From the NCBI GenBank assembly GCA_035938175.1, contig DASZHD010000038.1:26474-90473 (forward strand): a stretch of DNA of 64,000 nt, read 5' to 3'. The notes below the pieces were generated by a model. It searched no databases. It was given only the letters and a program-made list of their open reading frames with translations, and was not told the DNA's origin. Source of the DNA: DASRDE01 sp035938175 (GTDB lineage: Bacteria; Vulcanimicrobiota; Vulcanimicrobiia; Vulcanimicrobiales; Vulcanimicrobiaceae). A program made the translations under genes and the position numbers. This document shows, piece after piece, positions 24,853-34,625 of the stretch. Position 1 is the first letter of the stretch. Each line of letters begins with the position of its first letter.

Positions 24853-27800
24853 TTACGGCCCCGCGATTGCTCCCGGGCCTACGCCGACGGGTATCGGCGT
24901 TCCCACCGAACCGCTCGAGACGTCGATCGGGACGACGACCTGGTCTTCGTGCGCGACGACGAACGCCGTTTTGCCGTCGTTCGAGAACGCGATTCGGCCG
25001 GTCCCTCCGCCGGCGGAAATGGTACGCACGACGGTGCCGGTGGTCAAGTCGATTTGCGTTACGGTTCCGGCAAAGTAATTTGAAACCAGTCCCGTGCGGC
25101 CGTCGGGCGATATCGCCATCGTGCGCGGTTCAATACCGGTGGGAATGGGAGCTAGAGCCGTGCCGCTCGCGAGGTTCAGCGGAATGATGACCCGGCTCGA
25201 CGGCTCGCTGACGTACAATTTCGTGCCGTCGTGCGATATCGTGAGACCGTCGGGATGGCCGGCAACGGCTAACGGCGTTCCGGCGGCCTGTTTGCGCGTA
25301 TCGAACGGAATAATCGATCCGTCTTGCAAGTCGCTGTAATACAGCGTGGATCCGTCGGGTGTTATCGCCATTGGCCCGGGCGCGACGGCGAGCTTGACCG
25401 CTTTTCCGGCGCGCATCGATCCCGTATCGAGCGGCTGTAGCGAGCTTTCGCCCGGATTGCTGAGCCACAGCGTCTTGCCGTCGGGGGACATCAGCATTCC
25501 GCCGATGCCTTTGGCAACCGCTACCGTTTGCACGGTGCTTCCAATCGACGTATCCACGACGCTCATCGTGTTATCGTCCGCATTCAGCACGTACATGCGC
25601 CGGCGGTCTGGACTAAGCGCGAGCGCATTCGCAGACTTGCCGACCGCGATCGGCATGCCGGCCGCATGCGTTTCCGGATCGACGGGAGTGACTTGTGCGT
25701 CTTGTTGATCCGCAACGAATATAGGCGGATCTTCGCCGGGAATCCGGAGCGCGACGCTGCTCACCGGCAGCATGGCGCCGTCTGCGGCGGTCGCCGTGAT
25801 TGGAATCGCGTAAAAACCGGCACGCTGTCCGGGATCGATCGTGACGACTGCGGACACCGTCTGCGGTGCACCCGGTACAAGCGCTACGGTTCCGTTGTCC
25901 GGCCGCATGTGAACGCCGGGCGGTGCGGCTGCATGCCATGAAATTTGCGCGCCCGCCGCGCTCTGCGGAACCGCAGCGGTGAGTCGAATGGCCGCGGACG
26001 CACCAGCGGCGATCGCGACATCCGATGCGGGCGTTCGAATCGTAGCAGCAGTAGCGGCCGGAAACGTTACGGGCGTTTCCCGATACGACGGCGGCCCATC
26101 GCCGGGATGTGACGCCCACGTCGTGGCGTCGGAATCGCCGACCGAAAACTGCATGCGCAGCCCGCCGTGCTGCGGCAGTTCAATCCACGATCTGTTCCAC
26201 GGCTTTCCGTTGACCCGCAAGCTTTCGACGTATGGCGCTGCATCCGATGCGCCGGGCGCATCGACGTCGATCTGCGGTGCGCCGGGAACGCGAATGGTGA
26301 CGTGTTTGAAGAGCGGCGTCGTGATGGCAAATCCGCGTACCGCGGGATTGACGGGATACAAACCGATGCCCGACCACACGTACCACGCGCTCATCGTGCC
26401 GAGATCGTCATTGCCGCCTTGCCCTTGCGGCGTGTCGGACCACAGATTCAGCTGGACTTTGCGAACGATCGATTCTTGCCGCGCCGGCACTCCGAGTGCC
26501 AAGTATGCGAACGGATCGATGATGCTCGGCTCGTTTCCCAGCCATGCATACGGCTTGTCTTGCCCGGCGTTCAGTTGGCTGAAGTACGCATCCAAACGTG
26601 CGGCGGTCGCTTGCGGTCCCCCGATACCGCGAACCAGATCGGCAAAATCCTGCGGTACCATCCACGTGTACTGTGCCGAGTTGCCTTCTTGAAAACCGCT
26701 TTGTCCGTTATCGGTAATCGGCGTTTGCATGAACGCGCCGCCGCGATCCCGGCCGGCCATGTACCCGGTGACCGTATCGAAAACGTTTGCCCAATTCTGC
26801 GAACGCTTCAAATACCGGTGATACACCGGCATGTCATGCAGGCTCTTCGCAAACTGCGCTATGGAAAAATCGGCAACCGCGTATTCTTCCGTCTCCGACG
26901 CACCGTTCGGCACCGGCGAGACGTTGGTCATATGCGTATTCGTAACGTAGCCGCGCTGCACGTATTCGACGATTCCGGGCCGTTCCGGATACCAGCCCTG
27001 TCCCGGCGGTCCGCCGGGTAGCGACGATCCTTTGATCATCGCGCGCAGCGCACCATGCAGATCGAAATCCCGCGCGCCGAACGCATAGTACGACGCCAAG
27101 ATCGTATCCGACGGATCGCCGGCCATTACGGCCGACTCGCCGTTGACGAGCGACCATTTCGGAAGCCAACCGGATTGTTGCGCGGCGTCGACCAGCGATT
27201 GGCCCGCGTCACTCGCTTCGCGCGGCGCAACCAGCGCCATGAGCGGCGCTTGCGTGCGGTAGATGTCCCAGCCGGAAAAGTTCGCGTACTCGGCGTGACC
27301 GGGGCGCACGTGATGAATGGTTCCGTCGAACCCCGGATACAGACCCGTGACGTCGCTTTCGACGTTGGGATGCAGCAGCACATGGTAGAGCGCCGTGTAG
27401 AATATCGCGCGCTCCGCCGGCGTTCCGCCCGTTACCGCAACGCGTTGCAGCATGTCTTGCCACGCCGCCACTGCGTTATTGCGCACGGCTTCCAAATCCC
27501 AGCCGTTGTTTTCTGCGCGCAGGTTCGCGCGCGCGCCGCCGTAGTCGACGAACGAAAGGCCGACCTTCACGCGCACGACGGGATTTTGCGTCGTGTCGAA
27601 CGTCACCCAGCCGCCCGTTCCGGCGCCCGTAGACGAGAGGGAGTGCGGCGAAACGTCGGCGTTTTTCCACGTTCCGTAGTCCGCGAACGGCCGGTCGAAT
27701 TGCGCGACGAAATACACTTTATAGATGTCGGGCATGCCGCAGAAATGCCCCGTTGTCGCAGAGCCTTCGATCGCATTGTTGCCGATGATTCGAAGGCTCG

Positions 27801-28341
27801 CGTCATCGACGCCCGACTGATCGGAGGAGGCGTTGAACAACACGTTCGCCTGCGTCGTGGCGGGAAACGTGAAGGCCCCGAGGCCCGTGCGCTTGGTCAC
27901 CGTGAGCTGCGTCCGAATTGCGTTCGTACCGACGGTCACTTCGTAGTACCCCGGCGCGGCGCGCTCCGAAAGATGTGAAAACGGCTGCGACGCTTTCGCC
28001 GGCTGCGTTACGGTACCGACGGCCGGAAGGATGCCGAAGTCGCCGAACACGTTACATCCCGGGCCGGCCAAGTGCGTCAAGCTGAAGCCGGTAATTTGTT
28101 TGTCTTGGTATTCGTAGCCGCCGCCGGCGTTTTGCGAAGGCGTGTCCGGACTCCATTGGACCATGCCGAACGGAACATCCGCTCCCGGAAAATCGTCGAC
28201 GACGTCGGTTCCGTCGAAGCTCACCGTCGTGCCGATGAACGTATTGACGTCCGATACGGGATTGTCGAAGGGGGCCGCAGCAACGGGTGCGCTGCAAATC
28301 AGCAGCGCTGCACTCAGCGGGGCAGCATATCGGAATTTCAT
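24853..28341 (-). CDS. GH92 alpha-mannosidase-like enzyme fused to a YVTN beta-propeller
   Basis: 1162 residues. I chose the ATG at 28341, one base after the GH59 stop, because it gives a signal peptide (SAALLICSAPVAAA) followed by the GH92 start (VSDVNTFIGT). GH92 enzymes are calcium-dependent exo-alpha-mannosidases; the fold runs to about residue 740 and includes SGWDIYRTQAPLMAL and GNDDLGTMSAWYVWSGIGLYP. A NEW3/Ig-like segment follows (about 750-870). The last 290 residues are a YVTN-type beta-propeller (blades such as MYVLNADDNTMSVVD and KLYVSEPSSRVIIPL), an unusual addition. It lies between GH59 and the SSS transporter in one operon. Confidence 0.88.
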   Translation of the reverse strand: MKFRYAAPLSAALLICSAPVAAAPFDNPVSDVNTFIGTTVSFDGTDVVDDFPGADVPFGMVQWSPDTPSQNAGGGYEYQDKQITGFSLTHLAGPGCNVFGDFGILPAVGTVTQPAKASQPFSHLSERAAPGYYEVTVGTNAIRTQLTVTKRTGLGAFTFPATTQANVLFNASSDQSGVDDASLRIIGNNAIEGSATTGHFCGMPDIYKVYFVAQFDRPFADYGTWKNADVSPHSLSSTGAGTGGWVTFDTTQNPVVRVKVGLSFVDYGGARANLRAENNGWDLEAVRNNAVAAWQDMLQRVAVTGGTPAERAIFYTALYHVLLHPNVESDVTGLYPGFDGTIHHVRPGHAEYANFSGWDIYRTQAPLMALVAPREASDAGQSLVDAAQQSGWLPKWSLVNGESAVMAGDPSDTILASYYAFGARDFDLHGALRAMIKGSSLPGGPPGQGWYPERPGIVEYVQRGYVTNTHMTNVSPVPNGASETEEYAVADFSIAQFAKSLHDMPVYHRYLKRSQNWANVFDTVTGYMAGRDRGGAFMQTPITDNGQSGFQEGNSAQYTWMVPQDFADLVRGIGGPQATAARLDAYFSQLNAGQDKPYAWLGNEPSIIDPFAYLALGVPARQESIVRKVQLNLWSDTPQGQGGNDDLGTMSAWYVWSGIGLYPVNPAVRGFAITTPLFKHVTIRVPGAPQIDVDAPGASDAAPYVESLRVNGKPWNRSWIELPQHGGLRMQFSVGDSDATTWASHPGDGPPSYRETPVTFPAATAATIRTPASDVAIAAGASAAIRLTAAVPQSAAGAQISWHAAAPPGVHMRPDNGTVALVPGAPQTVSAVVTIDPGQRAGFYAIPITATAADGAMLPVSSVALRIPGEDPPIFVADQQDAQVTPVDPETHAAGMPIAVGKSANALALSPDRRRMYVLNADDNTMSVVDTSIGSTVQTVAVAKGIGGMLMSPDGKTLWLSNPGESSLQPLDTGSMRAGKAVKLAVAPGPMAITPDGSTLYYSDLQDGSIIPFDTRKQAAGTPLAVAGHPDGLTISHDGTKLYVSEPSSRVIIPLNLASGTALAPIPTGIEPRTMAISPDGRTGLVSNYFAGTVTQIDLTTGTVVRTISAGGGTGRIAFSNDGKTAFVVAHEDQVVVPIDVSSGSVGTPIPVGVGPGAIAGP

Positions 28342-28342
28342 T

Positions 28343-30355
28343 CTACCTGCTCTGCACGGACGTGGGCGATAATGGGGATACCGAGAAATTGTCAAACTGC
28401 ACGTGCTGCCAGCCTCCGACCAGCAGCCCGACGTTTCCCCAGGTATAGCGGCTGTCGCGCACGCGTGCGAGCCGTCTTCCGTCGACGAGCGCTTCAACGG
28501 CCGCACCATTCAACCGGAGCTGCAATCGATGCCATGTGCGTATGCCGAACGGAATGTTTCCCGAGGCCAATACCGCGTTGACGGCGGCGAGCCGTTCGCT
28601 TATCAAAGCCCACCTGCCGTCGCTCAGAACGCGCAAGTGATAGCCCTGCGAACCGCCGAAGTCGAATTGATCCAAGCCTTGATACCGGCCGATTAGGTCG
28701 ACCGAGCCGCTTTCCTCCAGCATCGCGTCAACGCTAACGGCGTAATTCGACCAACCCGGGTCGCCCGCAACGACGATCGGCCCTGTCGGCGAACCGATTG
28801 GCCATGCAATCGGCGCGAGATCGATTTCTTGGCGCAAACACATGCCGGCGCGACCGGTACACTTCGCGGTTTCGAATGCGCCTTGCGCCGCCGAAAAATA
28901 TTTTGCGAGCGACCCGGGACGGTACGACTCGAAATCATCGCGGTACGGCAAAGACATCATCGACGATGGAGGAGGCGTTGTAACGCCTTTGTGCTGACCC
29001 GACGTGGTGGTGAACGAATAGAGAAAACCGGGCTGCAGCGTCACCGCGAATTGTCCGTTCGCCGCATGAACGTCCGGCAAGCGTACGAACCATTCGGCAG
29101 GCCGCACGGAACGAAGATTCGTCGCCCAGACGTGCAGCGTTCCCGTAGAAAGCCCGCCTTCTACAGAAAACGATACGTGTTCCGGCGTCTTGGCCGTCGT
29201 CGTTTCCACGACGACGCTGTAATCGCGATGGTTCTGCGACTCCAGCGTTACGAAACTTCCCTCGTTGCGATCGCTTTGCAAATATCCGCAGCCGTTGTCT
29301 ACGTAGCGCCATCCCGGCTGTGCAAATTGCGTCGTGTGTGCGACGACCCAGATGCTTTTATCGACGGCGTAGTGTCCCGACCACGGTTCGTCGGCTTGCA
29401 TCAGGGCATCGCCCCAATCGGGCAGCGTCCGGTACCACGATCCGGCGGCGCTCCAATTTATCAGCGCCGTCATACGCCCGTCGATGTAGTCGCGGTTGAT
29501 CGCACGGGCGAGCGCGGACGCGCCGCGCTCCCAGTTCTGCGAACCGTGCTCGCTGGCCCAGATCGGTTTGCCCAGAGCGATCGCGACAGCATTACGATCG
29601 CATTTGAATGCGGGACCGCCGTCGTCGCCGCACGGATAGTGAACGCCGATAACGTCGACGGCCGAACGCAGCGCCGCGTCGTCGTCCAGATCGTTGGCAA
29701 TCTGCCAGTTTTCGCCCGTTGCGTCATAGGCCATGAGCTGCGTCGACAAGCCGTTCGCGCGCAGCGTCTGCTTTAGGCGCGAATACCATTCGGCGTGCTG
29801 CCGGTACGGCGCAAGCCCGTTCGATTCGTTCCAGCCGCCGATGTACCCGATGTTCAAATGATGATCGGAGCGCGCGTGCCGGATCCAGGAAACCAGATAC
29901 CGGATGTTGTCGCCGGAAAAGAAGCCGTCTGCGTTTCCGATCCCGAAGTTGAACCATCCGGGCGCGCCCCACTCCAATCCGGCAAGCCGGATCGCGGGAT
30001 TGCGTGCCGCCGCCTGTTCCATGAGCCACCATTCATAGCCGCGATCGTAGTTTGCATCACGCGGCGAGCGCATGTGGCTCGCTTCGGCACCGTTGGTAGT
30101 GTTGGTATCGCTGCCAATCTCGACTTTCAAAATCTGTAAGGCAGCGCCGAAGTTTGGCTTGAAGAGGTAATCAAGGATCTCATTGCGCTGTTTGCGGGGA
30201 TAATCGACCAGCAGGCGTGAGGTTCCGCCGCCGCCGCTGACCGCGCCGATTCCGTCGAACGTCCGGCCCGGCCCGCTACCGTCGATATGAATGGCCCATG
30301 GCGCCGACGCCGCAGACAGCACGAAAAACAGCACCATGAACGGCCGATGGCTCAC
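28343..30355 (-). CDS. GH59-family (galactocerebrosidase-like) glycosyl hydrolase
   Basis: 670 residues with a signal peptide, GTG start. The sequence follows GH59: RTFDGIGAVSGGGGTSRLL, ILKVEIGSDTNTTNGAEASH, IGGWNESNG with the acid/base Glu177, and WASEHGSQNW with the nucleophile Glu269. A C-terminal jelly-roll/LamG-like domain (about 490-660) completes it. Known GH59 enzymes remove beta-galactose from galactosylceramide; bacterial members may act on other beta-galactosides. First gene of the GH59-GH92-SSS operon. An ATG at 30337 is an alternative start. Confidence 0.88.
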   Translation of the reverse strand: MSHRPFMVLFFVLSAASAPWAIHIDGSGPGRTFDGIGAVSGGGGTSRLLVDYPRKQRNEILDYLFKPNFGAALQILKVEIGSDTNTTNGAEASHMRSPRDANYDRGYEWWLMEQAAARNPAIRLAGLEWGAPGWFNFGIGNADGFFSGDNIRYLVSWIRHARSDHHLNIGYIGGWNESNGLAPYRQHAEWYSRLKQTLRANGLSTQLMAYDATGENWQIANDLDDDAALRSAVDVIGVHYPCGDDGGPAFKCDRNAVAIALGKPIWASEHGSQNWERGASALARAINRDYIDGRMTALINWSAAGSWYRTLPDWGDALMQADEPWSGHYAVDKSIWVVAHTTQFAQPGWRYVDNGCGYLQSDRNEGSFVTLESQNHRDYSVVVETTTAKTPEHVSFSVEGGLSTGTLHVWATNLRSVRPAEWFVRLPDVHAANGQFAVTLQPGFLYSFTTTSGQHKGVTTPPPSSMMSLPYRDDFESYRPGSLAKYFSAAQGAFETAKCTGRAGMCLRQEIDLAPIAWPIGSPTGPIVVAGDPGWSNYAVSVDAMLEESGSVDLIGRYQGLDQFDFGGSQGYHLRVLSDGRWALISERLAAVNAVLASGNIPFGIRTWHRLQLRLNGAAVEALVDGRRLARVRDSRYTWGNVGLLVGGWQHVQFDNFSVSPLSPTSVQSR

Positions 30356-30529
30356 GCCTTCCAGTATATCGCTTGGGGCGCCGGGCGTGAATGGTGGCTA
30401 TCCACCACACGGAGCTACTGCATCTGGCGAGCTGAACGCGCCGATCGCTAACCAGGCGTCGATACCCCGCGCGCGGGCGCTCGTGTACGATTGATGAAAC
30501 GCAAGCCGCTCTGCACGGAGACTACGGCT

Positions 30530-31924
30530 ATGAATTTGCTGTTGCTCGAGCCTTCACCGTACGCTGCCGCACCCGCTTTCTTGAATTCGGGAGACACGGC
30601 GTGGCAGCTCACTGCGGCGACGTTCGTCGGCTTGCAAAGTTTGCCGGGCCTGGCAATACTCTACGGCGGTCTTGTGAAACGAAAGTGGGCGCTGAACTCC
30701 GCCATGATGTGCTTCTACGCATTCGCCGCGGTCATGGTGGTGTGGGCGTTATGGGCGTACAACATTGCTTTCGGGACGCCGCTGCATCTGGGTCCGGGCA
30801 TCCTCGCGAGTTTCATTGGAACACCCGGGCCGGCGATCTCGGCCCGCCAGCAGCTGGGCCAAGGCCTCATTCCTCTCGCCGCATCGTCTATGCCGGCGAT
30901 GCGCATTCCCGGCTCGGCGGTAGTCTATTTTCAATTCGTTTTCGCTGCAATCGCACCACTCCTGATCGCCGGCGCCGTACTCGGGCGCATGAACTTCAAA
31001 GCGTGGATGCTGTTCGTGCCGCTCTGGTGCACGTTTGTGTACAGCATCGGCGCATTCTGGCTGTGGGGCGGCGGATGGCTCGCGCAGTTGGGTGCGGTTG
31101 ATTTTTGCGGCGGCTATGTCATCCACGTCGCCGCCGGTATATCCGGATTTGTCGCGGCGTGGGTCATCGGTCCGCGCAGCACCGAAGACCAGCGTTCGTT
31201 TCATCCGAACAACCTGATGTTTGCGCTCGCGGGCGCCGGCATTCTGTGGCTCGGATGGAACGGCTTCAACGGCGGCGGACCGTATTTCAGCAACGGCGAC
31301 GCCGGCGCGGCAGTCCTGAACACGAATCTGGCAACCGCGGCCGCGCTGATCGTATGGCTGATTGCCGACTATTTCGCGATCGGCAAACCCAACGTGGTTT
31401 CGATGATCAATGGAATGATTGCCGGGCTGGTGGCAATAACGCCGGCAGCCGGATACGTTGACGGGTTCGGGGCATTGGCGATCGGTCTTGCGGCCGGCAT
31501 CATTCCGTGGTTCACGCTGAACCGGCTCGGACGCATGGCGTTCTTCAAGCGCGTCGACGACACGTTCGGCGTATTGCATACGCACGCGGTGGCCGGTGGT
31601 GTCGGTGGATTGCTCGTCGGCATCTTTGCAAACCCGCAGGCGATCGAGTATTTCGCTACTCGTGCCAAGACGGCGCCGATTGCGGTGAGCGGATTGCTTT
31701 ACGGCGGCGGCTTTGGACAGCTGATAGCGCAGTTCGAAGCGCTTGCCGTAATCGTCGCCTTCAACGCCGTGATGACGTTCGTCGTTTTGAAAATCGTTGC
31801 ACTGTTCGTTCCCCTACGTGCAAGCGAAGGCGAAGTAGCCGCGGGCGATTTAGAGATCCACGGGCTGGAAGCGACTGCCGTAGAACATTATCCCATGCCT
31901 GCGGAGAGAATGCCGGCGGCCTAA
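30530..31924 (+). CDS. amtB: ammonium transporter (Amt family)
   Basis: About 464 residues from the ATG at 30530, which has GGAG about 9 nt upstream; an ATG at 30494 is possible. Eleven membrane helices are expected. The pore His pair is visible in GYVIHVAAGISG and VLHTHAVAGGVGG, and the family signature NPNNLMFALAG-like stretch is HPNNLMFALAGAGILWLGWNG (partly quoted). It conducts ammonium or ammonia into the cell. No glnK/glnB gene is adjacent, which is unusual since the regulator is often linked. Confidence 0.93.
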   Translation: MNLLLLEPSPYAAAPAFLNSGDTAWQLTAATFVGLQSLPGLAILYGGLVKRKWALNSAMMCFYAFAAVMVVWALWAYNIAFGTPLHLGPGILASFIGTPGPAISARQQLGQGLIPLAASSMPAMRIPGSAVVYFQFVFAAIAPLLIAGAVLGRMNFKAWMLFVPLWCTFVYSIGAFWLWGGGWLAQLGAVDFCGGYVIHVAAGISGFVAAWVIGPRSTEDQRSFHPNNLMFALAGAGILWLGWNGFNGGGPYFSNGDAGAAVLNTNLATAAALIVWLIADYFAIGKPNVVSMINGMIAGLVAITPAAGYVDGFGALAIGLAAGIIPWFTLNRLGRMAFFKRVDDTFGVLHTHAVAGGVGGLLVGIFANPQAIEYFATRAKTAPIAVSGLLYGGGFGQLIAQFEALAVIVAFNAVMTFVVLKIVALFVPLRASEGEVAAGDLEIHGLEATAVEHYPMPAERMPAA

Positions 31925-31929
31925 CCGAT

Positions 31930-32502
31930 CTACGTCTCCTGAATATCCCCGCTCGAAACACCCATCGGCGCTTCGCTGCCGATCTCGCCGATCTCGGTGC
32001 CCGTGGAACGCATTTGGTATCCCGCCGGTTCAAAGCGCAGCGCGCTTCGGAATTCACGCACGGACTGCGTGAGCATCTGCGCCTGTTGCGGCTCGGCGCC
32101 TTTTTCCAAGTGCGGAAACGCCTTGTTTTCTTCGTCGTCGATATGCTCGAGAATCGCCGCCTGCAACTGTTCGGCGACCTTGCCGAACTTCGAAACGTCG
32201 CCTTCCTTCAGCATTGTATCGAGCTGAAAGAGCATCGAGTCGGCTTCGGCCGTCTCGTTATAGAGCTTCAGCGATTCAGCTTTCTTTCCGGCTACCTCGC
32301 GCAGCGCCGGATACACGAGATTTTCCTCGGTAGCGTTGTGAATCGTCAGTACCGCTTTTAGCTGCTCGAGCATTCCCTTGCGCGTGCCGTCCGATGCTTG
32401 CGTCAGCTGCGAGAGCAGCGATTTTATCGTCTCGTGATCGTTGACCAAAATTTCGATTGCGTCGTTTCCGCGCGCGGGCAGCACGTTCATATCGCTTTGC
32501 AT
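31930..32502 (-). CDS. hemerythrin HHE-domain protein
   Basis: 190 residues. The four-helix HHE fold is shown by LVNDHETIKSLLSQL, IHNATEENLVYPALRE and AAILEHIDDEENKAFPHLEK, which supply the His and Glu ligands for a di-iron site. GAGGT lies 7 nt upstream of the ATG. The C-terminal 40 residues are a Gly/Ser-rich tail without clear fold. Roles in the family include oxygen, NO or iron sensing and storage. It is convergent with the ammonium transporter. Confidence 0.85.
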   Translation of the reverse strand: MQSDMNVLPARGNDAIEILVNDHETIKSLLSQLTQASDGTRKGMLEQLKAVLTIHNATEENLVYPALREVAGKKAESLKLYNETAEADSMLFQLDTMLKEGDVSKFGKVAEQLQAAILEHIDDEENKAFPHLEKGAEPQQAQMLTQSVREFRSALRFEPAGYQMRSTGTEIGEIGSEAPMGVSSGDIQET

Positions 32503-32614
32503 CTGGAAGACCTCTTCTCTTCAGCGTTTTGCGATGTGTCGGTACCCGCGGGCCGCGCGCGCAAAACCCGCGACCGCTTGCACGGTGAACGAGAGGGCTG
32601 ACGCGCGGCGGAAG

Positions 32615-33535
32615 TTAGCCCGCTACTTTATGCTCGGCGGCGCGCTCTTTGAACGTCAGCTCCGATACGCCGGATTTATCGAGTTCACCCAAACCCAACC
32701 GCTTCATGCGTTCGTATTGTTCGAAAGTCGCCTGCGCGAGCGGCAAATCGACGCCCGACTCGCGCGCCAAACCGAGCGCGATTCCCGAATCCTTTGCGGC
32801 GTGCGTTGCGGAGAAATAGCAATCGTGGTCGCGGTTCTGCATGTCGGCGCCGTCGGTTTCGAGCACGCGAGAAGCCGCTCCGGTTTGGCCGAAAACCTCG
32901 CGCAGCATCGTCAAATCAAGTCCGAGCGCTTGGCCCAATCCGAGGCCCTCGGCCAACCCGGCGGTGTTGACGTTCATCACCATGTTCACCAGCGCTTTGA
33001 CTTCCGCGGCTTTTCCGGCGGGTCCGACGTACCGCAAAGAACTGCTCATTTTTTCGAGCAGCGGGCGCACGTGCTCGAAGTCTTCTTTCTTTCCGCCGCA
33101 CATCAGATACAGCGTCCCGTTCCGCGCCTGTGGAATGGAGCTGGCCATGCACGCCTCGATAGAATGCGCCGCGCGCGCGTTGCACAAACGCTCGACCTCG
33201 CGGTGAACGGCCGGAGTAACCGTAGCACAATTGATGAAATACTTGCCGCCGACGATTTGCGGCCGGTCGGGAGCGAGCAACGAATCGCCGACCTCGGCAA
33301 AGATGCTGAACATCGCCGCATCGTCGCTGACGACCGTGACGATCACGTCGGCGCCTTCGGTGATGCCCGCCAGCGAACGGCATGCGTCGGCTCCGATTTC
33401 ATCGGCAAGCAGGCGAGCGTGTTCCGGGTTGATATCGTACACTACCGGAACCTCGTAGCCGACTTCCTTTAAACGGCGGGCGATGTTCGCGCCCATGCGG
33501 CCGGTGCCGACGATTCCGACGCGCTCTGCGGCCAT
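32615..33535 (-). CDS. NAD-binding beta-hydroxyacid dehydrogenase (HIBADH family)
   Basis: 306 residues. I chose the ATG at 33535 because GGAGGT lies just upstream and the Rossmann motif GIVGTGRMGANIAR then starts at residue 7; a longer open frame upstream is not supported. Family features: FINCATVTPAV (substrate loop), GPAGKAAEVKALVNMVMNVN with the catalytic Lys region, and a helical C-terminal domain ending EQYERMKRLGLGELDKSGV. Members oxidise 3-hydroxyisobutyrate, tartronate semialdehyde or related acids. The exact substrate is unclear. Confidence 0.88.
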   Translation of the reverse strand: MAAERVGIVGTGRMGANIARRLKEVGYEVPVVYDINPEHARLLADEIGADACRSLAGITEGADVIVTVVSDDAAMFSIFAEVGDSLLAPDRPQIVGGKYFINCATVTPAVHREVERLCNARAAHSIEACMASSIPQARNGTLYLMCGGKKEDFEHVRPLLEKMSSSLRYVGPAGKAAEVKALVNMVMNVNTAGLAEGLGLGQALGLDLTMLREVFGQTGAASRVLETDGADMQNRDHDCYFSATHAAKDSGIALGLARESGVDLPLAQATFEQYERMKRLGLGELDKSGVSELTFKERAAEHKVAG

Positions 33536-33641
33536 GGTGACCTCCAACGACAAAAGCGAGCAGGGGCTGGAGAGGATTCGAAGATGGGGAACAATAGCCT
33601 CCGGGCTTGCGTTGCACCCCATAGGAGGACTTCTGCACGAC

Positions 33642-34124
33642 ATGAGATTCAAACGAGCGATCGCCGGCACGACGCTGGCGGCCATGATGGCGACCTTGGT
33701 TCCCGCGGCACCCGCACTCGCGGACGGCCGCGCCAGCACCCGTAATATTCTGCTGGGAATCGGCGCCGCAACGTACTTGATCATTCAGCACAACCGTAAG
33801 GTGCACGAGAAGTACGCCGAAGACGCGCGCCGTCAAGCGGAACTGCAATCCGAGAACAACGACGCGTGGGCCGCATACCGCAGCGAGAAAAATGCGAACG
33901 ACAATGCGATGGCCGAGGTCGGCGACCTCAAGCGCGAAGTAGCGTATCAGCACAACATTATCGTGCAGCAGCGGCAGCAGCTTGCGATGGACGGACGCAG
34001 CGATCGCACCGTCGCGTATTATCCGTCGAAGCCCACACGCGCCCGGGCTAGCCGCCACGTCGCGCAGTCGCGGCCGCCCAGCAGCGACGTAGCCATGGTT
34101 TCGTACGGATGGGGCAACCTTTAG
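33642..34124 (+). CDS. secreted protein with coiled-coil region
   Basis: 160 residues. The ATG at 33642 gives a signal peptide (AGTTLAAMMATLVPAAPALA); AGGAGG lies 13 nt upstream, slightly far. The middle (residues 50-110) is charged and helical (HNRKVHEKYAEDARRQAELQ), consistent with a coiled coil, followed by a basic, Ser-rich tail. I do not recognise a family. Its stop overlaps the GTG of the following lipoprotein by one base, so the two are coupled. It is divergent from the dehydrogenase gene. Confidence 0.7.
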   Translation: MRFKRAIAGTTLAAMMATLVPAAPALADGRASTRNILLGIGAATYLIIQHNRKVHEKYAEDARRQAELQSENNDAWAAYRSEKNANDNAMAEVGDLKREVAYQHNIIVQQRQQLAMDGRSDRTVAYYPSKPTRARASRHVAQSRPPSSDVAMVSYGWGNL

Positions 34125-34501
34125 TGCATAAACCTCTGCTGCTCGCGAGCGCCGGCCTCGTGCTTGCGCTCGCAGCTTGCGGCGGCGGCAACGGGCAGGG
34201 TCAGGCGCAAAGCTCGGCAGACACGACCACAAAAGCCGTCTACAACGACGATGTCGACGGCGTGACGCAGAACTTCGACGATGCGTTGAAAAGTCAGGTG
34301 ACGCGTTCGGAAGTCGGCATTCTTTCGGACAAGATGCACTCGCTGGGCGACTATCAAGGACTGACGTTCGTCAGCAACGACGCGGCGAAGAACGAATACA
34401 CGTACCGGGCAAATTTCAGCAAAGGCGCGATGAACGTGGTGCTGAGGCTCGATTCCGACGGCAAGATCGGCGCATACCGGGTGCTGGCAAAGGCACAATA
34501 G
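34124..34501 (+). CDS. small lipoprotein (DUF3887-like)
   Basis: 125 residues from the GTG at 34124, overlapping the previous stop (TAGTG). This start gives a compact lipoprotein signal MHKPLLLASAGLVLALAAC. An ATG at 34109 is an alternative. The mature part (DDALKSQVTRSEVGILSDKM to LDSDGKIGAYRVLAKAQ) resembles small cystatin/NTF2-like periplasmic domains such as DUF3887. Followed by a strong intrinsic terminator. Confidence 0.72.
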   Translation: MHKPLLLASAGLVLALAACGGGNGQGQAQSSADTTTKAVYNDDVDGVTQNFDDALKSQVTRSEVGILSDKMHSLGDYQGLTFVSNDAAKNEYTYRANFSKGAMNVVLRLDSDGKIGAYRVLAKAQ

Positions 34502-34518
34502 GACCGAGAGCGGCACAT

Positions 34519-34553
34519 AAAAAAGGGACGCGTGGATTCGCGTCCCTTTTTCT
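34519..34553 (+). terminator. intrinsic terminator
   Basis: GGGACGCG (34525-34532) and CGCGTCCC (34539-34546) pair around a 6-nt loop, extended by an A run on the left and a T run on the right. It ends the secreted-protein/lipoprotein pair at 33642-34501 and, by symmetry, could also stop transcription from the Cys-rich gene on the other strand. Confidence 0.9.
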
Positions 34554-34625
34554 TTGGAGCGGGCGCTACGGGTCTAGCATCCGCCGGCGAATTTAAGCCT
34601 ACATTAGCCCGGCATTGTGCGGCAA

